In this document: positions 8,724-16,731 of the stretch, one piece after another
Numbering within the stretch: the stretch's first letter is position 1
How the letters are laid out: each line of letters opens with the position of its first letter
Source: Bacillota bacterium
GTDB taxonomy: Bacteria; Bacillota; Clostridia; Lachnospirales; Lachnospiraceae
NCBI GenBank assembly: GCA_023414985.1
Contig: JAEZLY010000318.1
Span: forward strand, 1-40,982
Direction of reading: 5' to 3'
Length of the DNA stretch: 40,982 nucleotides
The notes under the pieces: generated by a model
Database searches by the model: none
What the model saw: the letters and a program-made list of their open reading frames with translations, nothing else
Told to the model about the DNA's origin: nothing
Translations under genes and position numbers: made by a program

Positions 8724-9806
8724 TTACTCACTAACTACTGTTCCGTTTATTACATGAAAGATCTGCCGATGCTCTGTCCGTTGGCTGATAAATTCCTCTA
8801 ACCCGGTACAGGTGATCATCGTCTGAATATCTCCGATACTGTTTAACAAGTGTGTCTGTCTCTGCCTGTCAAGTTCCGATAGTACATCATCCAAAAGTAA
8901 AATCGGATTTTCTTTAATAATAGACTTCACCAGTTCAATTTCAGCCAGCTTACAGGAAAGAGCTGCCGTTCGCTGCTGCCCTTGGGAACCATATTTTCTG
9001 ATATCTACCGTACCGAGAAGAAAACATAAATCATCTCTATGCGGTCCGACATGAGTCGTCTTTAGCAGCAGATCCTTCTCCATGGACTTCTTTAAGCGGC
9101 TTTCAAAATCCGAACTTCTGACATTTGGTTCGTATTGCAGCGTCAATTCTTCCTTACCGCCGGTAAGCTTCTTATGTATTTCTCCTACCAACTCATTCAG
9201 CCGGAAGATAAAATTTTCTCTGGTCTCAATAATCTTTCGGCCGTACTCCATGAGTTTTTCATCCCATAGATAAAGTGTATCCAATAAATTCCTGTTATTA
9301 CTGATTTGCTTGAGTAAATTATTCCGCTGTTCCAAGGCTTTGTTATAATTGGTCAGATTACTTAAATAAATCTTATCCAGCTGACAAAGCTCTAAATCAA
9401 GGAATCTCCGGCGTTCCGCCGGACCATTTTTAATGATATAGAGATCCTCCGGCGAAAAAAACACAAGGTTCAGCATTCCAAATAATTCACCTTGTTTTTT
9501 GATCGGAATACCGTCTATGGCAACTCCCTTAGCTTTATTTTTCTTTATATGCAAATCAATTCGATGGGGAATCTGATTTTTCTCAAGAACAATCCTGACA
9601 TGGGCTTCTTCCGCTTCGAACCTAACCATTTCCCGATCCTTACTGCCACGATGGGATTTCGTCGTTCCACAGAGATAAATTGCTTCAAGAATATTTGTTT
9701 TTCCCTGGGCATTCTCTCCGTAAAGGATGTTGGTACCATTATAAAATTGCATGGAAAGATCACTGTAATTCCGATAATCCTTCAGTTCTAAAGATTTTAC
9801 AACCAT
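8724..9806 (-). CDS. recF: DNA replication and repair protein RecF
   Basis: RecF is an SMC-like ATPase that helps load RecA on gapped DNA with RecO and RecR. In the 360-residue protein the Walker A motif GENAQGKTN lies at residues 30-38. The ABC-type signature region is GSQGQQRTAALSCKLAE, and the Walker B/D-loop is PILLLDDVLSELD. The length matches the family. The start ATG at 9806 is forced by an in-frame stop shortly upstream; GAGGT lies rather far away (about 15 bases). A 9-bp hairpin (8699-8723) directly follows the coding end but lacks a T-run. Confidence 0.97.
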   Translation of the reverse strand: MVVKSLELKDYRNYSDLSMQFYNGTNILYGENAQGKTNILEAIYLCGTTKSHRGSKDREMVRFEAEEAHVRIVLEKNQIPHRIDLHIKKNKAKGVAIDGIPIKKQGELFGMLNLVFFSPEDLYIIKNGPAERRRFLDLELCQLDKIYLSNLTNYNKALEQRNNLLKQISNNRNLLDTLYLWDEKLMEYGRKIIETRENFIFRLNELVGEIHKKLTGGKEELTLQYEPNVRSSDFESRLKKSMEKDLLLKTTHVGPHRDDLCFLLGTVDIRKYGSQGQQRTAALSCKLAEIELVKSIIKENPILLLDDVLSELDRQRQTHLLNSIGDIQTMITCTGLEEFISQRTEHRQIFHVINGTVVSE

Positions 9807-9840
9807 AGTCGCACCAACATACCTCTATTTCAATTCAGAA

Positions 9841-10050
9841 TTATTTTAATATCTTTATCTGCTCTCCGTTAAACTCTACCAGATCTCCGTCATAAAGCTT
9901 TTTCCCTCTTTGTATCTCAACAGCTCCGTTCACCTTTACTCTGCCATCAAGAATCTCTTCCTTTGCTTCCACACCGGAGTCTACAAACCCCGCTGCTTTT
10001 AGGGCCTGTCCTAGCTTGATATACTCTTCTCTTAACTTTATTTCAACCAT
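9841..10050 (-). CDS. yaaA: S4-domain RNA-binding protein YaaA
   Basis: This 69-residue protein consists of a single S4 RNA-binding domain (IKLGQALKAAGFVDSGVEAK, then GRVKVNGAVEIQRGKKLYDGD). It corresponds to the small gene between dnaN and recF in Bacillus and many Clostridia. In B. subtilis the protein is connected with ribosome assembly (established for the family; not visible here). The ATG at 10050 has TTGGAG 4 bases upstream. A perfect GCGTGC-TTC-GCACGC hairpin sits in its leader at 10064-10078. recF starts 34 bases downstream. Confidence 0.9.
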   Translation of the reverse strand: MVEIKLREEYIKLGQALKAAGFVDSGVEAKEEILDGRVKVNGAVEIQRGKKLYDGDLVEFNGEQIKILK

Positions 10051-10063
10051 AGAACTCCAATCT

Positions 10064-10078
10064 GCGTGCTTCGCACGC
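10064..10078. other. Perfect 6-bp hairpin in the yaaA leader
   Basis: GCGTGC (10064-10069) and GCACGC (10073-10078) are separated by three bases. The hairpin lies just upstream of the ribosome site of the S4-domain gene and could affect its translation. No T-run follows on either strand, so it is not a terminator. Confidence 0.5.
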
Positions 10079-10182
10079 TGGTGAACACTGATAGATAAGC
10101 ATAAATTATTATTGGTAAGATAAAAGGGTCATCCAATTATTTATTGTTCTGATAAAAGATTTAGCTGATTATTTTATTAATC

Positions 10183-10304
10183 GGACAAAAGGTCCGGCTG
10201 ACCAGCCGGATCACTTGCGGAAGAAAGCTCTCGGAAAGTCGTCTTTCCAGAGGCTTTCTTCTGCAAGTTTATCCTGTCACCGCAGGTGACAGGACCTTTT
10301 GTCC
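10183..10304. repeat. Closed multi-arm inverted-repeat element (four-way-junction fold) between yaaA and dnaN
   Basis: An 11-bp perfect outer stem, GGACAAAAGGT (10183-10193) with ACCTTTTGTCC (10294-10304), closes three hairpins placed almost end to end. Arm 1 is TCCGGCTG/CAGCCGGA (10193-10210). Arm 2 is a long arm of about 25 bp at 10213-10268 (ACTTGC...GCAAGT, GAAGAAAGC/GCTTTCTTC, GGAAAG/CTTTCC). Arm 3 is CCTGTCACC/GGTGACAGG (10273-10293). It contains no coding frame. It may be a non-autonomous repeat (MITE or REP-like) or a structured RNA. No target duplication was identified. Confidence 0.75.
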
Positions 10305-10362
10305 TTTTATACATGTTAATATAATCTACTAATAATGACCCGTATTAATTTAATACTAATTA

Positions 10363-11472
10363 TTATGCTGTTACATTTATGTTTACAGGTAATATCAAAT
10401 AAATGTATGACTGATCCTTATCCCGGATGAAGCAGGGTGCCTTTGCGTTGATTAGGTAAATATCGACTGTCTCATCATCAATGACACGAAGGGCGTCCAG
10501 TAAGAATTTCGGATTAAATCCGATTACGATATCCTTACCTTCCAGGGTAATATCAATCTCCTCATTCATAGAACCAATCGCTGTATTGATCTTCAATTCA
10601 AAATCATTATTTTTGATATCAATGATAATGGGCTTCTTATCTGTCTCTCTGATCAGCAGAGATGCTCTTTCGATACAGCTCTGAAGCTCCTTTTTATTGA
10701 TCGTAACCTTCGTCTCATAATCGCTGGAAAGCATTTGATCTATTCTGTAATACTCTCCTTCAATGAGTCTGGTCAGTACCACCGTATTATCAAATTCAAA
10801 TAAAGCATGCTTCTCCGTAAAGAAAATCTGTACCATGGAGGAAACTTCTCCTGACAGAATCTTACTGATTTCATTCAACGTCTTACCGGGAACAATTACT
10901 TTTCTGTTCTCATAAGAATCCTTCATGAAAATCTTACGAATGGAAATTCTATGTCCGTCCAGAGAGATTACTCTGAGTTCATTATCCTTAATCTCAAAAA
11001 GCTCTCCTGTCATAATCTTATTACTTTCATTATCAGAGATGGAGAACACGGTCTGTCTGATAATTTCTTTTAAGGTAAACTGGGATAAAACAACTGCATT
11101 CTCTTTCTCAATGTTAGGAAGGCTGGGAAACTCTTCTCCTGATCTTCCTGAGATAGAGAACTTTGCTTTCTCACAGATAATCTCTGTCATATAATTATTA
11201 TCCGTTGTAATGCTTACTTCATTTTCAGGAAGACGACGTACTATTTCTGAAAATATCTTAGCATTCAGAGCAACGGTTCCTTTTTCAGCTACATTACCTT
11301 TTACTAAAGTCTCGATACCAAGCTCCATATCGTTGGCTATGAGTTTAATGCAATCCTCCGAAGCTTCAATGATCAGACATTCCAGGATAGGCATTGTTGA
11401 TTTTACAGGCACTGCCTTTAGTACGATATTAACACCATTTAAAAGATCCGATTTTTGACATTGGATTTTCAT
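10363..11472 (-). CDS. dnaN: DNA polymerase III beta subunit (sliding clamp)
   Basis: DnaN forms the dimeric ring that tethers polymerase III to DNA. The 369-residue protein has the three repeated clamp domains and begins MKIQCQKSDLLNGVNIVLKAV. It ends in the conserved C-terminal pattern YLILPVNINV. The start ATG at 11472 has GGGAG about 11 bases upstream. dnaA lies 259 bases upstream on the same strand, with DnaA-box-like sites in the gap, and the folded repeat element lies downstream. A candidate own promoter (TTACTA, 17 bases, TATATT at 11505-11500) is visible. Confidence 0.98.
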   Translation of the reverse strand: MKIQCQKSDLLNGVNIVLKAVPVKSTMPILECLIIEASEDCIKLIANDMELGIETLVKGNVAEKGTVALNAKIFSEIVRRLPENEVSITTDNNYMTEIICEKAKFSISGRSGEEFPSLPNIEKENAVVLSQFTLKEIIRQTVFSISDNESNKIMTGELFEIKDNELRVISLDGHRISIRKIFMKDSYENRKVIVPGKTLNEISKILSGEVSSMVQIFFTEKHALFEFDNTVVLTRLIEGEYYRIDQMLSSDYETKVTINKKELQSCIERASLLIRETDKKPIIIDIKNNDFELKINTAIGSMNEEIDITLEGKDIVIGFNPKFLLDALRVIDDETVDIYLINAKAPCFIRDKDQSYIYLILPVNINVTA

Positions 11473-11627
11473 ATGTGTATAAACTCCCTTCGCGTGCTTA
11501 ATATAAATATATGAAAGATTCTTAGTAATCTTAATAATATAGGGTGTGAATTTGTTGATATCCTTATTTTTGCCTTAAGAATCAATCGGTTGAGACTACT
11601 CATAGATGAAAGCATACCATCAGATAA

Positions 11628-11729
11628 CCTGTGGAAATAGGTTGGGATAAATAATAGTAAAAAATCTACAAATAGTATGTAAACAAAATATCAACGGTTT
11701 ATCAACTGCCTATCAACAGAATATCATCA
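11628..11729. other. DnaA-box-like cluster and AT-rich stretch between dnaA and dnaN
   Basis: Four related nonamers sit exactly 11 bases apart: ATATCAACG (11688), TTATCAACT (11699), CTATCAACA (11710) and ATATCATCA (11721). On the other side of an AT-rich core (11650-11687) are TGTGGAAAT (11628) and TTGGGATAA (11642) in the opposite orientation. In Bacillus the unwinding site lies in the equivalent dnaA-dnaN gap, so this is a candidate origin unwinding region. DnaA-trio repeats are not convincing here. Confidence 0.6.
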
Positions 11730-11731
11730 CT

Positions 11732-13090
11732 CTATTCCGGATTAATCTTCTTAATTAATACGTCGATTGTGTTATGCAGAGAGGAGTCCGATTGAATATC
11801 ACCAGCTACCTTATCATAGCCGTGAAGTACGGTGGAGTGGTCGCGGTTCCCCAGACACTTACCGATTTCAGTTACGGAAAGGTCCGTCAGTCGGCGACAG
11901 AGATACATAACAATCTGTCTCGGGTATGAGATATTTCTGCTCTTATCCTTAGAATAGATTTCTGCAGGAGTGATATTATGATGTTCTGCTACTACATCTA
12001 CAATAAGATCAACTGTAATTACCTTCTTCTCGTTCGGAGAAATGATATCCTGTAAAGCTTCTTCTGCAAGAAGTAGATTCAAATCTCTCTTCTTCAATCT
12101 GGAGAATGCAACGATTTTTGTTAAGGCACCTTCCAGCTCACGGATGTTGGATTTGATATTGGTGGCAATATAACGAAGTACCTCCTCGTCAATCTTCAAT
12201 CCATCCAGTTCTTCCTTCTTACGAAGAATAGCCATCCTGGTCTCATAATCCGGAGACTGAATATCTGCAAGCAGGCCGTGTTCAAAACGCGAACGAAGCC
12301 TGTCCTCTAAAGTAAGCATTTCCTTAGGAGGACGATCGCTGGAGATAATAATCTGTTTTTTAGATTCATGAAGCGTGTTAAAGGTATGGAAGAACTCCTC
12401 CTGAGTTCTTTCCTTTCCTATTATAAATTGAATATCATCAATTAAGAGAATATCGATCGAACGATACTTCTCACGGAATTGATTGGTAGTGTTCTTCTGA
12501 ATAGCATCAATCAGCTCATTGGTAAACTTCTCACTGGTAACATAAAGCACCTTAGTATCGGGATTCTGATCCAGAACAAAGTGTGCAATCGAATGCATCA
12601 GGTGAGTCTTACCAAGTCCAACTCCGCCATAAATAAAAAGCGGGTTATAGATTTCACCCGGATTCTCTGCAACAGCCAGTGCAGCTGCTCTGGCAAATTC
12701 ATTATTGCCACCTACCACAAACGTGTCGAAGGTATATCTTGCATTTAAAAAATTAAGACCGCTGTTGTTGTTTTTCTTTTTCACAACAACCGGTTCTGCT
12801 GATTTTTCCATAGAATCTATCTGGCTTTGAAGAACGAACTTGATATCATAGGGTTCATTCATAATCTCCTCAACGGATACCTTTAATAGTAATTCATATT
12901 TATTACGGATGATATTGATACTCGGAGGTCCAATACGCTCATCATTAATCAGAATAGTAATGACATGATCCGTCACGTCATATACCTTTAACGGCTTTAA
13001 CCAGGTATTATAAGATACATCGGTTATTCCGTATTCTGATATTAAATATTTCAAAATGTCGTCCCATTTAGATTGAATTAAATTCTTCAT
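11732..13090 (-). CDS. dnaA: Chromosomal replication initiator DnaA
   Basis: DnaA binds DnaA boxes at oriC and opens the duplex. The 452-residue protein has an N-terminal interaction domain and a short linker (about 95-110). Its AAA+ ATPase shows Walker A GGVGLGKT at 155-162 and Walker B LLIDDIQF. The C-terminal DNA-binding domain carries the signature DHSTVLHGYDKV. The ATG at 13090 is chosen because GGAGG lies 5 bases upstream; an ATG at 13102 and a TTG at 13105 lie upstream of that ribosome site. It is transcribed away from rpmH, the standard origin arrangement. Confidence 0.98.
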   Translation of the reverse strand: MKNLIQSKWDDILKYLISEYGITDVSYNTWLKPLKVYDVTDHVITILINDERIGPPSINIIRNKYELLLKVSVEEIMNEPYDIKFVLQSQIDSMEKSAEPVVVKKKNNNSGLNFLNARYTFDTFVVGGNNEFARAAALAVAENPGEIYNPLFIYGGVGLGKTHLMHSIAHFVLDQNPDTKVLYVTSEKFTNELIDAIQKNTTNQFREKYRSIDILLIDDIQFIIGKERTQEEFFHTFNTLHESKKQIIISSDRPPKEMLTLEDRLRSRFEHGLLADIQSPDYETRMAILRKKEELDGLKIDEEVLRYIATNIKSNIRELEGALTKIVAFSRLKKRDLNLLLAEEALQDIISPNEKKVITVDLIVDVVAEHHNITPAEIYSKDKSRNISYPRQIVMYLCRRLTDLSVTEIGKCLGNRDHSTVLHGYDKVAGDIQSDSSLHNTIDVLIKKINPE

Positions 13091-13410
13091 TGTTGCCTCC
13101 ATCAATACTCACATAGATATATATTATAACAAAATTATTAAATTTTCAATGGTTAATATGCCTTCTTTTTTCCTGAAGCAGACAATTGGGCAAAGAGAGA
13201 AGAGTTTTCCGTGTGGAAAAGGTGGATAGGAAAATAAACATTAGTAACAGTCCTGAAATGTGAATAAAATCAAAGAATCTGAAGCTATAATAAAAAAAGA
13301 ACAACTGCTTATCCACAAAAGAAAAGAATTTATCAACAATCCGCTATATATATAAGGAAGAAACTTAATTCAAAGACGGGTGTTAAATTACTCCAGAACA
13401 AAAGATTTAC
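13091..13410. other. oriC-type region upstream of dnaA
   Basis: This part of the divergent dnaA/rpmH gap has no gene. It contains the DnaA boxes TTATCCACA (13309-13317, consensus) and TTATCAACA (13330-13338). Two directly abutting sites lie in the reverse orientation, TGTGGAAAA (13212-13220) and GGTGGATAG (13221-13229). A TTTTCC-GTGT-GGAAAA palindrome (13205-13220) overlaps the first of these. A dnaA -10 hexamer TATAAT is at 13128-13123 on the minus strand, with only a poor -35. The region is A/T-rich, as expected of the upstream half of a bipartite Firmicutes origin. Confidence 0.8.
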
Positions 13411-13439
13411 TTGACTGGATAGGGTATTGCGCATATAAT
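13411..13439 (+). promoter_or_regulatory. Promoter of rpmH operon
   Basis: TTGACT (13411-13416) and TATAAT (13434-13439) are spaced 17 bases apart. The start would be near 13446, giving a leader of about 120 bases. The leader opens with two small hairpins, TGATATT/AATATCA (13445-13462) and GAATTA/TAATTC (13471-13487). Confidence 0.85.
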
Positions 13440-13567
13440 AGACGTGATATTCCAAAATATCATACTTGGCGAATTACGCGTTAATTCCCAATGCTATGAG
13501 AATTTCAAAAATAGATAAAATTCGCTAATCTATAAGCACGGTAAAGGGAAGAAGGAGGTGCATAGCA

Positions 13568-13702
13568 ATGAAAATGACATTCCAGCCGAAAAAGAGATCT
13601 CATTCCAAGGTACACGGATTTAGAGCAAGAATGGCTACAGCAGGTGGAAGAAAGGTTTTATCTGCAAGAAGAGCTAAGGGAAGAAAGCAGTTATCTGCAT
13701 AG
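13568..13702 (+). CDS. rpmH: 50S ribosomal protein L34
   Basis: This 44-residue basic protein reads MKMTFQPKKRSHSKVHGFR at the start, then RMATAGGRKVLSARRAKGRKQLSA, the universal L34 sequence pattern. GAAGGAGG stands 9 bases before the ATG. It is the first gene of the rightward cluster and lies beside oriC, as in nearly all Firmicutes. Confidence 0.98.
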   Translation: MKMTFQPKKRSHSKVHGFRARMATAGGRKVLSARRAKGRKQLSA

Positions 13703-13772
13703 GTCGCAATTTTGTGGCCTTTTCTTCTATGCATGAAATTAATTGCATGGATCATTTAGGGGCAACCAATCA

Positions 13773-14114
13773 ATGAAACAGTCAGAGACATTAAGAAGTA
13801 ACGAGGATTTTAAAGAAATATACCGTACCGGAAAATCATATGCGAATAAATATTTGATCATGTATGTTAAGAAAAACGATACAGGTAAAAACCGAATTGG
13901 AATATCGGTTAGCAAAAAAGTTGGCAATAGTGTAATTAGGCACAGAATAGCAAGATTGATCAGGGAAAGCTATCGATTATCGGAGGATAGCTTTTTGAGC
14001 GGATTAGACATTGTCGTTGTCGCCAGAACAGGCGCAAAAGGAAGAGATTACAGTGAGATTGAAAGTGCATTGTTACACTTAAGAAAGCTCCATAAGATTG
14101 AAAAATGTAACTGA
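13773..14114 (+). CDS. rnpA: Ribonuclease P protein component
   Basis: RnpA binds the catalytic RNase P RNA and aids 5' maturation of tRNAs. The 113-residue basic protein holds the family signature NRIGISVSKKVGNSVIRHRIARLIRE in its middle. The ATG at 13773 is preferred because AGGGG lies about 10 bases upstream. A TTG ten codons earlier would only add residues that encode the ribosome site itself. It lies 70 bases after rpmH and is probably co-transcribed. Confidence 0.96.
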   Translation: MKQSETLRSNEDFKEIYRTGKSYANKYLIMYVKKNDTGKNRIGISVSKKVGNSVIRHRIARLIRESYRLSEDSFLSGLDIVVVARTGAKGRDYSEIESALLHLRKLHKIEKCN

Positions 14115-14181
14115 ATAGTTACAGAAAGTTACTGAAAACATCTGAACTGGTATAGAGAAGTATAGTTGTAGGGGTATAGAC

Positions 14182-14400
14182 GTGATTATTAAGAAAATAC
14201 TTATATTTATGATAAACATTTATCGGAAATATATATCTCCTCTTAAGAGAACACCTAGTTGTATCTATACGCCTACCTGCTCTTTATATGCCATCGAAGC
14301 ATTGGAAAAGTATGGCGCTTTCAAAGGAACATATTTGGCTGTGAGAAGGGTCTTAAGATGTCATCCCTTCCATAAAGGAGGATACGACCCCGTTCCGTAG
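14182..14400 (+). CDS. yidD: Membrane protein insertion efficiency factor YidD
   Basis: This 72-residue protein belongs to the YidD/UPF0161 family, which aids YidC-dependent insertion of membrane proteins. It has an amphipathic N-terminal helix. The three-cysteine core is visible as CIYTPTCSLYAIEALEKYG and RRVLRCHPFHKGGYDPVP. The start is GTG at 14182, with AGGGG upstream. It sits between rnpA and yidC, the usual place. Confidence 0.95.
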   Translation: MIIKKILIFMINIYRKYISPLKRTPSCIYTPTCSLYAIEALEKYGAFKGTYLAVRRVLRCHPFHKGGYDPVP

Positions 14401-14479
14401 TTCATGACAGGGAATAGAATCGCTATTCCGGATAATAGGATTATGTTAGATGGACGGCAGCTATAAGGAGGAAAAATAA

Positions 14480-15733
14480 TTGGTGGTTGTATTATTAACG
14501 AAGACAGGCGGGTTATTGGGACCGATTGCTGTACTTTTAGGTTTGATCATGAATGCAATTTATGAATTCTTCCATTTATTCGGAATTCAGAATATTGCAT
14601 TATCCATTATTGTATTTACTTTTATCGTAAGAGCCTTAATGTTACCGTTAACCATTAAGCAGCAGAAATTTACGAAGCTTTCATCCCGAATGAATCCTGA
14701 ACTACAGAAGATTCAAGCAAAATATAAGGGGAAGAAGGATCAAGATTCATTAAGAAAACAACAAGAAGAAACACAGGCATTGTATGAGAAATTCGGTGCA
14801 AATCCGACAGCCGGATGTCTGCCGTTATTAATTACTTTGCCGATCATGTTTGCATTGTATTATGTAATAAATAATGTTCCTGCATATGTAGACTCAGTAA
14901 AAGATTTATATGCTGTTGTAGCGAACGGTATTATGTCTGATCCTAATCATAAGACTGTTTTGGCCGAGCTTTCAAAAGGTGTTGCCAGAATATCAACCAA
15001 GAATGATTTTTCAACGTTAAATTATGTTATTGATGCTTTGGCTCATTTTGATACCAGTCGTTGGGAACAGTTGAAGACAAGCTTCCCGAATATGGCAAGT
15101 ACCATTGCTGCATCACAGGCAAGTATCGGTAAGGTCAACGGTTTCCTTGGCTTTAATATCGCAAATGCACCCGGTTGGGGCTTCCCCGGCATTATCATTC
15201 CTATTCTGGCTATGGTTCTGCAGTTTATCCAGGGCAAGCAGCTTGAGGTTAAGAATAAGACAGGAAATCAGGATCCTACTGCAAATGCCATGAAGTCCAT
15301 GAATTATGTCATGCCGGTCATGTCAGGTTTCTTCTGCGTTACATTCCCGATCGGTATTGGTATCTACTGGATTGCTTCCAGTGCGTTTGCAATCGCTCAG
15401 CAGTTCTTTGTAAATAAATATCTGGATAGAATCGATGTAGACGATTTAATTGCTAAGAATGTTGCAAAAGCATCAAAGAAGAAGAAAAAAACCTTTACTT
15501 CTACTGCAACTACAGGTGCTAGCCTGCAGCAGTTAGCAAAAACACAGACAAAGTCAATCGAAAGTACTGTATCTGAGAAGGCAAAGATTTCCGTAAACAA
15601 CGACACTGTCAGTGGGCAGGAGGAAAATAAAAACGAGCAAAATAAAGATAATAAACCCTCAGGCAGTTCAAAGAGCATTTCTGAAATAGCAAACCTTCTT
15701 CAAAACAGGAACACTGATAAGGGGGATAAATAA
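14480..15733 (+). CDS. yidC: Membrane protein insertase YidC/OxaA
   Basis: YidC inserts proteins into the cytoplasmic membrane alone or with Sec. The 417-residue protein lacks the big periplasmic domain of Gram-negative YidC. The conserved arginine in the hydrophilic groove is visible in VFTFIVRALMLPLTIKQQK. A cytoplasmic hairpin (MNPELQKIQAKYKGKKDQ) follows, then further membrane segments (ITLPIMFALYYVI; GIIIPILAMVLQFI; IGIGIYWIASSAFAIAQQFF). An insertion of about 70 residues lies between the second and third segments. The tail is long, lysine-rich and then polar. The start is TTG at 14480, with AAGGAGG 8 bases upstream; GTG at 14483 is an alternative. No lipobox was seen. Confidence 0.95.
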   Translation: MVVVLLTKTGGLLGPIAVLLGLIMNAIYEFFHLFGIQNIALSIIVFTFIVRALMLPLTIKQQKFTKLSSRMNPELQKIQAKYKGKKDQDSLRKQQEETQALYEKFGANPTAGCLPLLITLPIMFALYYVINNVPAYVDSVKDLYAVVANGIMSDPNHKTVLAELSKGVARISTKNDFSTLNYVIDALAHFDTSRWEQLKTSFPNMASTIAASQASIGKVNGFLGFNIANAPGWGFPGIIIPILAMVLQFIQGKQLEVKNKTGNQDPTANAMKSMNYVMPVMSGFFCVTFPIGIGIYWIASSAFAIAQQFFVNKYLDRIDVDDLIAKNVAKASKKKKKTFTSTATTGASLQQLAKTQTKSIESTVSEKAKISVNNDTVSGQEENKNEQNKDNKPSGSSKSISEIANLLQNRNTDKGDK

Positions 15734-15734
15734 T

Positions 15735-16592
15735 ATGGATTGGAAAGAAGTATCTGCCAAGACTGTAGATGAAGCTTTAACAGCTGCAATGCTTGAGTTA
15801 GGCACTACAATAGATAATCTGGAATATGAAGTATTAGAAAAAGAATCCACCGGATTTTTGGGTATGTTCGGAAAACCGGCAAGAATCAAAGTCAGAATGA
15901 AAATGTCTACGGAGAATACAACGAAGAAGTTTCTATCGGATGTGTTTGCAGCAATGGGAATCAATGCTTTGGTTGAAGTAAATTTTGATCAGGAAAATTC
16001 AACCGTGGAAATCAATATTGACGGAGACGAGATGGGAGTTCTGATCGGAAAGAGAGGACAAACCCTCGATTCCCTTCAATATCTGGTAAGCCTTGTAGTA
16101 AATAAGAACAGTGAGAATTACATCAAGGTTAAATTGGATACTGAAAATTACAGAGCAAGAAGAAAAGAAACTCTTGAAAACCTGGCAAAAAATATAGCTT
16201 ATAAGGTAAAGAGAACGAGAAAACCTGTTTCTCTGGAGCCAATGAATCCTTATGAAAGAAGAATCATTCACAGTGCATTACAGAACGATAAGTACGTTGA
16301 GACTTATTCGGAAGGGGAAGAACCTTACCGTAAAGTAGTCATCAATATCAAAAAATCCATCCGTGATGCAAAGCCGAATAATAAACCTACCGGCGGATAT
16401 CGTAAGGATTATAATAAGGATTACAACAAGGACTTCAAGAAGGATTATAAAAAGGGCGACAACAAGGGATATAATAAGCCTTACAATATCAGTAAGAGTG
16501 GCTATAACAAAAATTATAGCACCGATTACAAAAAAGATTATGAGCTATATAAGCAGAGTAAGGAAAAGAAGGAACCAGAAGTTGAAGCTTAG
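15735..16592 (+). CDS. jag: Jag/KhpB RNA-binding protein with an unusual Tyr/Lys/Asn-rich tail
   Basis: Jag (KhpB) is a cytosolic RNA-binding protein linked in Firmicutes to cell division and elongation. The order is Jag-N (1-55), KH domain with GxxG at IGKRGQ (104-109), and R3H domain with ERRIIHSALQ (about 174-183). The family normally ends near residue 210. Here some 70 extra residues (215-285) repeat short units such as KDYNKDY, KKDY and NKGYNKPYN. The ATG at 15735 is preceded by GGGGGATA, one base after the yidC stop, so translation is likely coupled. A strong terminator follows. Confidence 0.95.
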   Translation: MDWKEVSAKTVDEALTAAMLELGTTIDNLEYEVLEKESTGFLGMFGKPARIKVRMKMSTENTTKKFLSDVFAAMGINALVEVNFDQENSTVEINIDGDEMGVLIGKRGQTLDSLQYLVSLVVNKNSENYIKVKLDTENYRARRKETLENLAKNIAYKVKRTRKPVSLEPMNPYERRIIHSALQNDKYVETYSEGEEPYRKVVINIKKSIRDAKPNNKPTGGYRKDYNKDYNKDFKKDYKKGDNKGYNKPYNISKSGYNKNYSTDYKKDYELYKQSKEKKEPEVEA

Positions 16593-16619
16593 TAATGTAA
16601 CAGTTGTATGTTAATCAGG

Positions 16620-16660
16620 AGGTGTCTTAAAGGTATTGCATACTTTAAGACACCTTTTAT
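16620..16660 (+). terminator. Strong Rho-independent terminator after jag
   Basis: A perfect 13-bp stem (AGGTGTCTTAAAG with CTTTAAGACACCT) encloses a 10-base loop and is followed by TTTATT. It separates the rpmH-to-jag operon from mnmE. Confidence 0.85.
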
Positions 16661-16731
16661 TCATAACGAAGAAATATAAGGATTAATCAGTATGGATTAT
16701 TATGATTTTGGAAAAAGAAAGGAGGTATGGT

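Noticed and set aside
11650..11687. DnaA-trio repeats next to the DnaA boxes
   Set aside because: TAC/TAT-like triplets exist on the minus strand, but they do not follow the boxes in the orientation and register known from Bacillus. The A/T-rich background makes chance matches likely.
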